Shown here: one piece after another, positions 10,913 to 23,161 of the stretch | Layout of the letters: each line of letters opens with the position of its first letter | Position numbering within the stretch: the first letter of the stretch is position 1 | Assembly (NCBI GenBank): GCA_002110485.1 | Contig: MOWL01000067.1 | Span: 1,674,001 to 1,738,000 of the forward strand | Origin: Emergomyces orientalis | Lineage: Eukaryota > Ascomycota > Eurotiomycetes > Onygenales > Ajellomycetaceae | Direction of reading: 5' to 3' | DNA: 64,000 nt | Position numbers and translations under genes: made by a program | The notes under the pieces: model-generated | Seen by the model: only the letters and a program-made list of their open reading frames with translations | Databases searched by the model: none | What the model was told of the DNA's origin: nothing

Positions 10913-12530
10913 ATGGGCGCGCTTCTGTCGCTGCCTTTAATGGCAGTGCCCAGCGTTGGCACTGTGAGTCTGACCAGTTCCCCATTTCTACGCTCTCCAT
11001 CGCTAACGCTTTGTATTCCTTAGTTAATAACATTCTGCGCATCATGTTGCGGGGCAGCTACATGCTCAGCGATATGTAGTGCCTGCGGGAAATTCCAGAG
11101 CAGGTATGGTTCTTGTTCTGGTTGTCTTTTAAAAATTAGCCTCCGCTAACCACAAAACAGCATGGCAACGAGAATCGCCTACGCCGTCATCCTCCTGTTT
11201 AATTCGATATTGTCCTGGATAATGTTGACGCGATGGGCGCTAAGCAAATTGGAGCACCTCACATTCGACTTTTTACCGATCAGCTGTGAAGAAGAAAAGT
11301 GTTATGGATGGGTTGCGGTTCATCGGATCAACTTCGCACTCGGGCTGTTTCATATCATTCTGGCACTCCTCCTACTCGGAGTCCGCTCTTCCAAGGACGG
11401 TAGGGCGGGCCTACAAAATGGCTTCTGGGGCCCGAAAATCATCGCGTGGCTGGTTTTGGTGGCACTCTCGTTTTTCATCCCGGAAGGATTTTTTTTTGTT
11501 TGGGGGAGCTATATTTCCTTCATCGGTGCTATTTTGTTTCTGTTACTAGGTCTTATCCTTCTGGTCGATCTAGCCCATACCTGGGCCGAGATCTGCTTGC
11601 AAAAGATCGAAGAGCTCGACTCTCGGATGTGGCGTGTCTTATTGATTGGTTCGACATTGAGCATGTATATTGCCTCCATCGCCATGACCGTGGTCATGTA
11701 CATTTTCTTCGCCCACTCTGGGTGTACCATGAACCAGGCAGCCATCACTGTGAGTTCGAGCATTTCCAAGAAGATAAACATAATATACTAATGGGGATTC
11801 TTAGATCAATCTCATCGTCTTCCTGATTATTTCGGTGGTCTCGGTTCAGCCTGCAGTTCAGGCATCCAACCCTCGAGCAGGGTTGGCCCAGGCTGCGATG
11901 GTCACGGTCTACTGCACATATTTGATGTTGTCCGCTGTGTCAATGGAGCCTGACGATCGTCAGTGCAACCCCCTTGTTCGCGCTCGCGGCACCCGAAAGG
12001 CCTCTGTCGTGATCGGTGCTATAGTTACAATGTTGACCATAGCGTATACCACTACTCGCGCCGCTACCCAAGGCATTGCTCTTGGATCGAACGGAGCCCA
12101 TAACAACTACTCACGCCTTGGTCAAGATGAGATGGAGCATGGGCTTGTTACCCAGCAACCTGGACTGAGCCGCAGAGAAATGCGTGCTGAGGCTCTGCGC
12201 GCTGCCGTTGAGAGCGGGAGCTTGCCAGCAAGTGCTCTCGACGAAAGTGATGATGAGTCAGACGACGACCGGTCAAGTAGAGATGACGAGCGCCACTCGA
12301 CTCAGTATAACTATGCCCTGTTCCATGTCATATTTTTCCTGGCAACCACCTGGGTCGCAACGTTGCTCACACAAAATCTTGACCCCGAGGCGAAGGACAA
12401 CCTGGCACCCGTTGGTAGGACATATTGGGCTAGTTGGGTGAAAATTATTAGCGCTTGGGTGTGCTATGCGATTTACTTGTGGACTCTGATTGCTCCGGTT
12501 TTGCTACCTGATCGATTTGACACTGCCTAA
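10913..12530 (+). CDS. TMS1: Serinc / TMS1 family membrane protein
   Basis: Four exons join in frame: 10913-10963, 11024-11103, 11161-11749 and 11805-12530, for 481 residues. The family hallmarks are all present: a short N-terminal helix, a Cys-rich segment (ASCCGAATCSAICSACGKFQS) followed by SMATRIAYAVILL, a conserved EEEKCYGWVAVHRINFALG loop, and ~10-11 membrane spans ending in WVKIISAWVCYAIYLWTLIAP. An acidic Ser/Asp-rich cytosolic loop lies at about residues 380-410. Serinc/Tms1 proteins sit in endomembranes or the plasma membrane and have been linked to serine incorporation into lipids, and more recently to lipid scrambling. The last intron has a TACTAAT branch site. Identification is very strong; biochemical activity is not shown by sequence. 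Confidence 0.93.
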
Positions 12531-12891
12531 ACGGCACGAGATATCACCTTGATGACACATTCTTTTTTTTATTCTTATAGGCGTTTGTCCCATTGGAGCT
12601 TGTTATTTTCAATTTTGGAATAGTATCCTTTAACCTAGTTAGCTTGCGCGCATGAAACCGTAGATATACCACTCTTTAACACTCTTGATCAAATCCATTA
12701 TTTTTACAGGAAGAACCTTTTTCAGGTCTGTTCATTATTGTGCCCCCATTTATGTGTCTCAGGTAGTTAAGTCGAAGGGCGTTGATGACGTCAGCATTCG
12801 CTAGGCCGTATTCGCATTTCTAAATTTACGCGCCTAAACATCGCGTCTGCGCACAAGAACTTCTGCAAAGAACCACCGCGATGGGATGAAC
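12531..12891. other. Short intergenic region before PMS1
   Basis: It holds the Serinc 3' UTR and the PMS1 promoter (361 bp). A TGACGTCA palindrome occurs at about 12786-12793, a CRE-type site for bZIP factors. The palindrome is seen; any use is inference. Confidence 0.4.
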
Positions 12892-15800
12892 ATGGCCACC
12901 ATCAAGGCCATCGAGGCTCGTTCGGTATACACTCATTATCTTCGACATAAAAAAAGGCTGCGCAACGCTAACTGGTAGTGTTAGGTCCACCAAATCCAAT
13001 CTGGCCATGTTATTGTCGACCTTTGCTCCGTTGTAAAGGAGCTGGTGGAGAACAGCCTGGATGCTGGGGCGACATCTATAGGTATTATATCTGTTTTTAA
13101 GTTCAATATTATTACAAGGGAATCACACTGATTGTTTGCGCCCTCTCATAGATATTCGGTTCAAGAACAACGGGCTAGACTTAATTGAGGTACAGGACAA
13201 TGGAAGAGGAATATCCCCAGAAGACTATGAGACAGTTGGTAGGGGCACATGGCTCATAATTCAAGACTACCTTTCATGAGTCCTGCTACTAACTATCGTT
13301 ATAGCTTTAAAGCATTATACCTCGAAACTAACCAAATTCGATGATTTATCCTCCCTCCAAACCTTCGGATTTCGAGGCGAAGCTTTATCCTCCCTCTGTG
13401 CCCTTTCCAACTTCCACATCATTACGGCACAAGCACACCAAGTTCCCAAGGCTTCGAAACTAGAATTCGAGATTTCCGGGAAGCTTAAAAACATACAGGT
13501 CGTGGCGGGTCAAAAGGGAACGACTACATCAGTCGAGAACCTTTTCAACAGACTTCCAGTGCGTCGACGGGAGTTAGAGAAGAATATTAAAAGAGAATAT
13601 GGCAAGGTACTGGGCTTGTTGCATGCCTACGCATGTGTAAGCACTGGTGTTCGATTTAACGTCAAAAACCAAATGCCTAAGGGAAAAAGCGTTTTAGTTT
13701 TTGCCACTCAAGCCAACGCTTCGACTAAGGAGAATATATCCAATATATATGGCGCGAAAACGCTCCTGGCCTTGACGCGTCTTGACCTCGAACTGGAGTT
13801 TCAGCCTAGTGGAATGGGAAGGCAGTTAATCGGGGGAGGAACTAATGAGGCAACCAAAATATTTATACAAGGCCATATCTCGAAACCGGTTTTCGGGGAA
13901 GGCAGGCAGACTCCAGATCGCCAGATGTTTTTCGTCAATTCCCGCCCGTGCGGGCTGCCACAGATTGCAAAGGCATTCAATGAGGTTTATAAATCGTTTA
14001 ATATCTCGCAGTCACCATTCATCTTTGCCGATTTTAAAATGGACACGAATTCTTACGATGTTAATGTGTCTCCCGATAAACGCACCATTTTGCTCCATGA
14101 TGCCGGCGCGCTCATAGAATCACTGAAGACCTCTTTGACTGAATTATTCGAACGTCAGGATCAGACAGTACCGCAGTCCCGGGTTTCTGGAAATCAATTC
14201 ACATTACAACGCTCCTCGAGCACAAATGTTCCTGCTAGTCTTGGCTCTGAAACGAAGGTAGAGTCAAGTGTACCTCGACAATCTCAAGAGCTTGGGGAGT
14301 ATGATTGGAGCGATGAAAAAGAGGACGAACAAAAAGCGATGAGGACCTTTGTACAACGCTTTACGGGCCGTGCTACAGCTTCAGACGAGATTCTCGAAAC
14401 TCAGCGGAACGTGGAGGTTACGGAGTCACCTCTTTCTCCGGAAAATTATTCAACAGCGAGGGACGGTGTTCCGCAACCTGGTTCTTCATCCCAGGAAGTT
14501 GGCGACATCATATCTTCCCAATCTCAGCCGTATGATAATGAAAGGCCCAGCTCGACACCCCCTTCCACCCAGGTTTCAGATAAACATGCCGAAAACCGAA
14601 CTAGCTTGGACTCTAGTCATGCATGTTATTTTCTAAGACAAGAACCTTTACAGTCGGTACAAAGAAGTTCCGTACAACATACGCCCAATGTAATCAAGAA
14701 CGCTTTTGATCGAATGCGCCCCAGCAGACCACTTGCTGAGCTCGCAACTATCACCGTAGGAAACCGAACCATCACGTCAACGATAGGCAGGGATCAATCC
14801 AAGCGGAAATTGGGAACAACCAGCTTTGGGGGTTCAATTTCTCGACCTAAACGGCGAATTCACGTTTCTACTAGCAAAAGAAAACTAGGGCAAGGTTTAC
14901 GGTTGTTTTCAGCACCGGGGACCCAAATGGATGATGACCTGGAAAATATAAACTGTGGGGATGAACATGAGGTGGTGGAAGCTGGATCAGAATTCGAGTC
15001 TATGTCTGAGAACCACGATGAAGAGCTGGACGAAAGGCATTATGAGCAGGAAAGTGAGCACGAGAGTGATGATGATACAAGAGAACATACGGGAGGAGAA
15101 GAAATGGAAGCAGCAGAAAATGCGGAGCCAGCTGTTGACGCCGAGGCCTCCGATTCTGACGCGAGTTACGTAGGAGAAGAAGAAAAAAGGGCTAGGGAAG
15201 AAGCGAGAGTTGCAGAATTGATACGAGCAGCAGAAGAAAAGGCATCCGTCCCCTCAGACGACGCTATCCGTCGAGCCAACAAGATCTCTAAACGATCTGT
15301 TAGTAGAACATCCACAGTCGGCCTGGTAGGATCTATCGATGGGTCATTAGCCAGGATCCAGGCTCAGATGAGGCGGTTACAAGAGGGACTACAGAATATC
15401 AATCAAATCAGTTTTACCACCGGTGAGGGAGAGACTACCGAGGAACCAGACGAGCCGGAGTCCGCAGAAACACAACTATCCCTCTCTGTCTCAAAGGAAG
15501 ACTTTGCCAAAATGCGCATAATCGGCCAATTCAACTTAGGTTTCATCATCGCTACACGACCACAAGGGGACCCAAACAATCCAACAACTTTCCAAGGTCA
15601 CAAACATGACGAACTATTTATAATCGACCAACACGCATCTGATGAGAAATTCAACTTCGAGCGCCTCCAGGCCGAGACGATCGTGCAAAACCAACGTCTC
15701 GTCAGGCCAAAAACCCTTGACCTCACAGCTGTCGAAGAGGAAATAATAATCGACAATCTTCCAGCGCTGGAAAAGAATGGCTTTGTCGTGGAAGTCGACA

Positions 15801-16300
15801 GAAGTGGCGACGAGCCCATCGGACGCCGATGTAAACTCACCAGCCTACCACTCAGCAAAGAAGTGGTCTTCAATATTCGAGATCTGGAAGAGTTAATCGT
15901 TCTACTTGGCGAATCTCCGCAAGCGCAATCTGCACCATCTCCCTCGTCCGGATTTGTTTCGTCACCTGCTCCATTCGCAAGCAAATATATTCCTCGGCCA
16001 AGTAAAGTTCGCAAGATGTTCGCGATGAGAGCGTGTCGTTCTAGTATAATGATTGGGAAGACGCTTACTACTAAGCAAATGGATCGGGTTGTGGGGCATA
16101 TGGGGATGATCGATAAGCCTTGGAATTGCCCTCACGGACGTCCGACGATGAGACATCTTATGAGTTTGGGGGAATGGAGGGAGTGGGATGAATGGGAGGC
16201 TGCGACACAATCAGCATTAGAGGATGGTGCCGACGTGCCTGAAAATGTTGGATTAGGCGTTTGGGAACGGTTCCTGGGCGACTTACATGAGGAGGATTAA
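12892..16300 (+). CDS. PMS1: DNA mismatch repair protein PMS1 (MutL-alpha subunit)
   Basis: Four exons: 12892-12924, 12985-13081, 13152-13238 and 13305-16300, for 1070 residues. The N-terminal GHKL ATPase has ELVENSLDAG (residues 30-39), DNGRGI (59-64) and FGFRGEAL (~93-100). A long acidic, Ser-rich linker follows. The C-terminal endonuclease domain carries DQHASDEKFNFE starting at residue 847, matching DQHA(X)2E(X)4E, plus ACR at 982-984 and CPHGRP at ~1014-1019. All metal-binding motifs are therefore present. It would pair with MLH1 and nick the new strand during mismatch repair in the nucleus. The start is set by the conserved beginning MATIKAIEARSVHQIQSGHV. The length is on the long side because of the linker. 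It converges on the BLOC-1 gene. Confidence 0.95.
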
Positions 16301-16330
16301 ACCCGATTTGTGGCCATTTATCAGGAGGGG

Positions 16331-16353
16331 TTTTTTTTTTTTTTTTTTTTTTT
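16331..16353 (+). repeat. Poly-T tract (23 T)
   Basis: An uninterrupted T run lies just after the PMS1 stop codon. It is a length-unstable homopolymer and may mark the 3' UTR. Confidence 0.9.
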
Positions 16354-16707
16354 GGTTTGGGGGTTATGCTGGTGTCTGCTGCTTTGAATAGACTTTTTTT
16401 GGGAAAATCAGAGAGGTTTTTTGATTAATGATATCCCATCATATTCTTAGCAAAAATCGCTATTTCTCAAACCATTTATGCTCCAAATGATGTGATATGT
16501 AGGATTGGCCATAAATTTTGAATACAGCAGCGTAGGGGAATGAAACGGTTCCGATCAGCTGAAACATTTCAGGATCACCCAAACAAAAAGGTATATTTAG
16601 CTTCACGTACAGTAAAAAAACAGATGAATCCTCCCTCCCTGCAACCCAACCATGAATCATAGATAATGGAAACGAATAAAGAAACCAGCTCCCTCCCCTA
16701 TAATCAT

Positions 16708-17115
16708 TCAAAACCATCTCCTCAGCTTACTCTCCGGCTTCCGGTTCATCCTCCCATTCTTCTCATCCTCCTCCTCCGCCAGACGTAGCGTTTCCTCCGT
16801 AATAAGTAAGTCCCGTTCGATAAGTTCCGCCCAATTCTGCAAATCCCCCACTTCATTTAGCCCCTTTCTACCCATATTAGCCAGCTTCTCCAATTCCGTT
16901 GACTGCTTCGAAAGATCTTGTGTTGTCTTCTTCAGTTTCTCCTCTTGCTTCTTGATAGCATCGTCGTTGTCGTGAAGTGCCTGCGCGCGCAGACGCAGGT
17001 CAGCGTCCAAGTTTGTTCCGACAGAAGTTAGGGAGGCGGTAAAGGCTGTTTTGGCTTCGGCTGTTTCTTGTGTATGGGTGGTGGTCGTGGAGGCGGATGG
17101 GGCAGGGGTGGACAT
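16708..17115 (-). CDS. BLOC-1 subunit 1 homologue (BLOS1/GCN5L1 family)
   Basis: A single exon of 135 residues from ATG 17115. Residues ~17-115 are nearly all helical and coiled-coil (AQALHDNDDAIKKQEEKLKK, QSTELEKLA). The segment GLNEVGDLQNWAELIERDL at about residues 86-104 matches the family signature (LKEIGDVENWA.SIE.D). The family acts in endosomal and lysosome-related organelle biogenesis and, in animals, in mitochondrial acetylation. The N-terminal 20 residues are Ser/Thr/Ala-rich and probably disordered. It is tail-to-tail with PMS1, about 400 bp apart. Confidence 0.8.
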   Translation of the reverse strand: MSTPAPSASTTTTHTQETAEAKTAFTASLTSVGTNLDADLRLRAQALHDNDDAIKKQEEKLKKTTQDLSKQSTELEKLANMGRKGLNEVGDLQNWAELIERDLLITEETLRLAEEEDEKNGRMNRKPESKLRRWF

Positions 17116-18124
17116 GGCTGTGTAAATTGTGCAGCTATTTTCTTCCTATTGAATCGGCAGGCGTATTGAATATCAATTTCAGATATTGCAGAAACTGTTG
17201 GGCCAACTGAGCTCGTTCACTTCGGTGCAAAGGCGTTATTTTAAGATAGGAAATACGGAAACCGAATTCAAACTCCTCTGACCTCGCTACTTGCTGTTCG
17301 GGCAAGTAGAAAATAGTAGAAAATATTGGTATGGGCCCGCCAGGTCTGTAAGTTTACACAGAATGGAAATCTTTAAAGACAGGAACAAGCAAACGATGAC
17401 TAGGACTTAACTACCCCACCATACAAGTCACGCGGCACCTAGGTAGATGTGTTTAAACCTTGGAATTTTATAAATGGATGTAATATGGTATGCATAGCTG
17501 GGCCCGTTCTGGGTTCTCTGGCCGTTGTCTTGATGAAAATCCGAAGCCCTCTAACGAGTTGAAACTGTAGCTCAAACCACATAAACCGGAAATCAAACGG
17601 TCACTGCGACTTCATGCTAACTGGGGGCCTGTGAAGCTATGCGCCCAGGTGCTGGACACCCTGCATGAAGCCTGTGGCCAATAACTACAGCTTATCATAG
17701 GCTGAGTCGAGCGGGAACTACTGCAAGAATGCGTTGTCCTCCAGCAAGTTGGCTTATGAGCGAATGCAACGCTGAGACGGCTTGCCTGTGGTTCGTTCAG
17801 ATATTCATATTTGGCAATCACTCTTATATTTGCCAGATGTTACCAACAAGAATAACCATGGTCTGCTTGATGAAATATTTACACAGTCGTTATGGATTAA
17901 AGCATCCACGTGATCCGGATTCTATTTTTGGAAATTCTCAACGTTTAGTTAAGTTACATATTTCTGTCTCTAAAATTGCTTATCCACTCAACAACGCAAA
18001 TTAAAGCCACCATAGTTGAGTAAAATAAATGCCAAAAGCCCAATTCGAATCCTGTCTATTGCTTTACTGGCTAGCTAATACTTCTATCTGAAGCTATGGA
18101 ATATGATCTATAGTATCTAGAGTG
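17116..18124. other. Intergenic region, nothing coding recognised
   Basis: It should hold the promoter of the BLOC-1 gene and the 3' UTR of the carboxylase alpha gene. An ACCTAGGTAG element occurs at 17437-17446, related to the palindrome at 32789. Short open frames look random. Confidence 0.45.
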
Positions 18125-20284
18125 TTATAACTTCCCCTTTATCTCAACTCCCTGCTCCGCGACTGGTCCATCAGTTGCTGCTACCTCAGCCAATAAAATT
18201 CCTTCCGGTACATCTTCTCCCTCTTCATTTTCCAGCTCCAGAGCCCATGTAACTCTCCCCGCCTTTGGGCTTCGCACTTCAAGTTCCATTTTCATTTGCT
18301 TAACAAATGCGATCACAGTGTTCTCCTGAATTTCATCCCCTTCTTCTACAAGCATCTCCGTCAATTTTCCACTCATTGGAAGAGTTATATGTGACGAATT
18401 GTTCGGGTCACCTCGTCGATGAGTTGACGACAAGGAGTTTGACGAGGCAGATGTGCTGGACAAAGTCACTCGATACGGGGTAGTCGTTGCAGCTTGAGTC
18501 GCAGTCACCGGAGTTGTATACTCAATTTCTGCACTCAGAGAGGTTGGGAATTCGTTGCGGAGGAGTTTACTCAGCAGAAGGTGATGAGGGGTTTGGGACT
18601 CGGATCCCCGTTTCGAGTTCAAGGGCGTCAACTCTACGGACCAAGCATCCCCCTTGCGAAAGAGGACATTGGACGATCCAAGTGTTAGTGGTTGAGAGGC
18701 GGAAGAGGCAGGTAGATTTGACTGGTTCAATGTGGAGCTTGACAGCTGCTTTCCATGGTCGATAATATCTTCCAATTTTTTTTCCAGCCACTGGGTGTCG
18801 ATTCGCCATTGTTGGAACTCGTGATTCCCGATAATTCCTTTGAGGACATCGATATTGGTTTTGACCCCTGATATTCTTGTATCATCAAGCACTCTGCGGG
18901 CTTTTCGAACAACAGCATCCCAACTGGTGGAGGTGACTATTATCTTCGCCATCATGTTATCAAAGTCTGAGCCAACCACTACTGAGGATGACCCCGATAT
19001 ATTGGTATCCACCCTAACACCGTTGCCTCCTGGTACATGGAAATCTGTGATTTTTCCGATGCTCAATGCGAAATTTGCGGTTGGGTCTTCAGCACATAGC
19101 CTCAGCTGGATTGAATATGCAGCCGGTGGTTGCTTCGGGTCTTTAGTATCGCCCAACCCTATATCTTGTAGTGGTACCCCTTGGGCTAACAGGAGTTGCG
19201 TCTGGACAAGGTCCACTGACGATATACATTCCGTGATCGTATGCTCGACTTGAAGACGAGGGTTGACCTCTAGAAAGTAGAACTCCGACAGTGTCTCACT
19301 GACCAAGAACTCGAAGGTTCCCAGCGACAAGTACTTAATCTGTTTTTTGAATCAGATCTTGTATCCGGTGTAATAGCTAGGAAGGCCACTTACCTCAGTC
19401 GCCATCCGCAGTGCCGACTCGATGACCCTACTAATCAGTTTTCTGTCCTTCATCATGGCGGGCGCACACTCCACGATCTTTTGAAATCTCCTCTGCACAC
19501 TACAATCTCTTTCCCAGAGATGCCGAACCTCGCCAGTACCATCCCCAACAATCTGAACCTCTACATGATGGAACCCACCCACTGCAGCCTTTTCCACGAA
19601 CACCTTTTTTGATGGTGACTCCCCCGTCGCCCGATCAACAGCAGATTGGAGCTCATCTTGACCCCTAACGAATCGGATTCCCCGCCCACCTCCGCCGTCT
19701 ACTGCTTTCACCATGACAGGATATCCAACCTCAGCCGCAAAGCGACCTATCAAGTCAATATCACTTGTTGGTGTTCTCATTGCCTTCAGAATCGGCACGC
19801 CACAAGCCTCAGCCAACTCTTTGGCTTGTAACTTGTCTCCTGTCTTAGCCAGTACCTCCCAGCCGGGACCAATGACTTTGGTTCCAGCTTCTTCCCACAT
19901 GCGCTGGGCAAATTCTGCGCTTTCGCTTAGGAAACCATACCCTGGGTGTATTGTGTCTATGGAATTTTCACGCGCTAGCTGCACCAGCAAAGCAATATCC
20001 ATATAGGATGACGGAGATGGTAACGCCAAAGCATGGTGCGGTGCTCCCAGGTCACAGTGTGAGCGGTCATCTGCTGTGTAGAGCGCAAAGGTCTCGATGT
20101 TGGACAATTCACGAGCTGCCTGGAGGATGCGAACTGCGATTTCTCCTCTGGGGGAAGGGAAACAAATAATGAGATTAGTTTTCTTTTTCAGTTTGTTATG
20201 ATTTTAATCCTTGGAATTCCTGGTCCTCTCGTACCTATTTGCAACTAATAGCCGCTTTATGGGCCGTGCTGGAGGAGGGGGCAT
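18125..20284 (-). CDS. Acyl-CoA carboxylase alpha subunit (biotin carboxylase + biotin carrier)
   Basis: Three exons: 20284-20235, 20147-19394 and 19339-18125, for 672 residues. The protein starts MPPPPARPIKRLLVANRGEI, so the biotin carboxylase domain begins almost at once. Visible motifs are HPGYGF (84-89), the glycine-rich ATP loop DGGGGRGIRF, and EVNPRLQVEHTITE. A linker leads to a C-terminal biotinyl domain with MKM at ~617-619, Lys618 being the expected biotin site, preceded by Gln rather than the usual Ala. The subunit would carboxylate biotin with ATP and bicarbonate and pass CO2 to the beta subunit encoded divergently. No mitochondrial leader is seen; the last residues GKL only weakly resemble a peroxisomal signal. 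Methylcrotonyl-, propionyl- and other acyl-CoAs are possible substrates; sequence alone does not decide. Confidence 0.88.
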
Positions 20285-21138
20285 GATTGTTTCTTGGGAA
20301 GAGCTCGCCCAGGGAACTTATAGATCCAATTTCGTTATCGTTCAGGAATTAAAAAGTAAAATAAAAGTAAACCCGTTTCCTTTTCATTAAATAGAATCGG
20401 TCGTTTTTGCGGCAGGCTTGTCTTTAGCAATGCTTTGTACGCAGAGACATCAGTTCAATTCCGTTTCCCGAAGTAGTACAAAAGGAATTTTAAATAAAAC
20501 AACACCGAATAAGCGCCCACACCCTTGCTCCTCCAAAGGTTCCTAACTACTCTCTCCCTCGGCGTTTTCCCGACCGACCTGTTCCCCCGTGGGGGTGGAT
20601 TTTGCGGGGGAAGTTTCAATGGGTTTTGCCGCAGGGACAAGCAAAGGGCCGAGGTTCGGCGCATCATGCGACCTTGCTTCCACCAGCCAGAGTAAATATT
20701 ACACAACAACCAATGGAATGTATCCATATATTTCTTGCTTTTTCATATGATTGGAGGATTTGCCGTTATGACCGTCTTGATTTCAGCTTTTCTCTGCGTG
20801 CAACAATTTTTGGGAAAAAGGTCAGCCTGTTGCAAGTTCGTTTGCCGTGCCGCTGCTGCTTCGGCAATCTGTGGGTACATATAGCCGGCAACAATCCGCT
20901 ATCAGGAAAAGTGTGCAATTTTTAACCGGCAGGAAAGAAACGCCGGGGGTTGGTTTCCGGTTATTTGAATTCTACTTCGCTCTCTAACCGATTTACATTT
21001 GGTATCGTCGGAAGGGATTCACTATTTACTCTACACTTCTTGCTACAGCACCTAATAGAGAGAGAACGGATTAGGGATATCAATCAAACCAACTACAGAT
21101 ATTCAATTTCGAGAAGAATACGAAGCTCTCCAGCCACT
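20285..21138. promoter_or_regulatory. Bidirectional promoter of the acyl-CoA carboxylase subunit genes
   Basis: This 854-bp region lies between the two start codons. It contains the near-palindrome CCCCCGTGGGGGTGG at 20584-20598 and GCGGGG at about 20604, both fitting the CreA carbon-repressor consensus SYGGRG, and a CCAAT box near 20708. The sites are seen; carbon control is an inference. Confidence 0.5.
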
Positions 21139-23102
21139 ATGGCAAAAGACAATCTTTCGAACGGCAGCTCTGGCGGATCAGCTCCCTCGGACTCGAAAAT
21201 CCAAGCCACAAGCAGACTGACTCAGCTCTCCTCGCACATATCAGCAAATAACTCCTCCTCTAATCCCCCAGCCTCGCCGCAGCCCAGCAAACCCAACAAT
21301 AAAAAATCGAAAAAGTCCGTGTCAGCGCTTCCAGCAGACTACTCAGATGTGCTCGGCCAACTCACAACCTTACGTACCCTAGCCGCGACCCCCGACTTAC
21401 AAAACAGAGGTTACATCAGACAAAAGCAGGCTGGAAAGCTATGGGTCCGCGAACGCATCGACCAGCTGCTTGACCCGGGGACGTTTCGTGAAATAGGATC
21501 TGTCAGTGGCACGGTGACATGGAAGCAAACAGGCCCACTGACGGAGACTCCCGTGGCATTTACTCCCAGCAACAACCTTCAGGGTCTAGGTAAGCTATGG
21601 GGTCGGACCATAGTGTTCACGGCAGATGATTTCAGCATTCGTGGTGGACATGCGGATGGCGCGACGACGGAGAAGACGATGTATGTGGAAAAGATGGCGG
21701 TTGCGATGAAATTGCCCATTGTGAAATTGGTGGACGGGAGTTCGGGGGGCGGGAGTGTGACGACAATTAAAAAGGCAGGATGGTCGTATGTGCCACATGT
21801 CAGTACGTTTCGTCCGATGGTCGAGCAACTTAATTCGGGAGTGCCGAATTTGGGGGCTGTCGTTGGGCCGGCTGTGAGTTTCCCTTTCTTTCCGAAATTT
21901 CTTAGGTTTTTTTTCAATGTCGATACGACTACATACTTATCTAAAACTATTTTCTATGGGTAGATCGGACTAGGAGCTGCGAGAGTCGTTTCCTGCCATT
22001 TCTCAGTCATGGCTGCAGACGTGGGCGCTCTCTTCAATGCTGGCCCAAAGGTCGTTGAAGGTGCCACTTTCGAAGAAGGCCTTGATTTCCAGGATCTAGG
22101 CGGTCCGACAATGCATTGCACAAACGGCACGATAGATAATCTCGCCGCAAATGAAGCAGAATGCTTTCAGCAAATCAGAACTGTTCTGGGATATTTGCCC
22201 AATTCCGGCAGTGAGGCACCACCTGTGGCTCCGTGCAATGACCCAGAGGACCGAGAAAATCTTGGTCTTCGAACAATCATTCCAAGGAAGCAAACGAGAA
22301 TGTATAATCCCCGAACTATCATAACTTCTGTTGTTGATAAAGGATCCTGGTTTGAAATCGGCGCGTTATGGGGAACCACTGGCATCACTGGTCTAGCGAG
22401 GTTAGGAGGTAGACCCGTAGGGATTATCTCCTCGAATTGCGAGGTAAACAGCGGGGCTTTGGATGCAGCCGGAAGCCAGAAATTGACCAGAATGTTGAAA
22501 TTGTGTGACGTGATGAACCTCCCGGTTCTTCAATTTGTCGACGTCCGTAAGTATTCTCCAAAGTGCCCACAGGCATTTTCGCCCAAGCCAAAGTTAACAT
22601 GCGTTTACTGATAATATTTGCAGCTGGGTATGCCATTGGGACTGTAGCAGAAAGAACTGCGACAATGCGCTGGGGTGTGGAGCTTGGCAAGACATACTTT
22701 TCCACCACGATGCCAATTTTCAATGTCATTACAAGGAGAGTATTTGGTGTGGCCGGCGGCATTATGGTCGGGTGTCGAGATCCCGCAATGCAATGTGCCT
22801 GGCCATCGGGACAATGGGGATCACTACCTTTGGATGGCGGCATCGAAGTTGGCCACCGCCATGAGTTGCGAGAGGCAGAGAAGGTCGGAAAAAAGGCAGA
22901 ACTATACAAGGAGCTGGAAGAGGAGTATCTTCGCCTCATGAATCCCGTTAGGACGGCGAATGCGTTTGGCGTGGAAGAAATTGTCGACCCCAAAGACACC
23001 CGCTCAATATGCTGTGCGTGGAGTAAACGCGTATATGATGTTGTCATCCCTGGGCGGTTATCAGACCGCGCAAATGGGAAGATTCATCCGAATTTCTTTT
23101 AA
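21139..23102 (+). CDS. Acyl-CoA carboxylase beta subunit (carboxyltransferase)
   Basis: Three exons: 21139-21873, 21964-22546 and 22624-23102, for 598 residues. The first ~65 residues are Ser/Asn/Pro-rich with a lysine patch and do not look like a mitochondrial presequence. The two halves of a crotonase-fold carboxyltransferase follow. In the first half, GHADGATTEKTMYVEKMA and KLVDGSSGGGS are seen; in the second, RPVGIISSNCEVNSGALD, QFVDVPGYAIGTVAER and VFGVAGGIMVGC. These match beta subunits of the MCC/PCC-like class. It transfers CO2 from biotin on the alpha subunit to an acyl-CoA. The frame is open upstream of ATG 21139 but has no other ATG. It ends 59 bp from the end of the convergent kinase gene. 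Confidence 0.88.
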
Positions 23103-23161
23103 ATCTCCTGTCATAAGCTAGATAGCATTTAATTTCCATAATTTCAAATAGATCAGCTATA

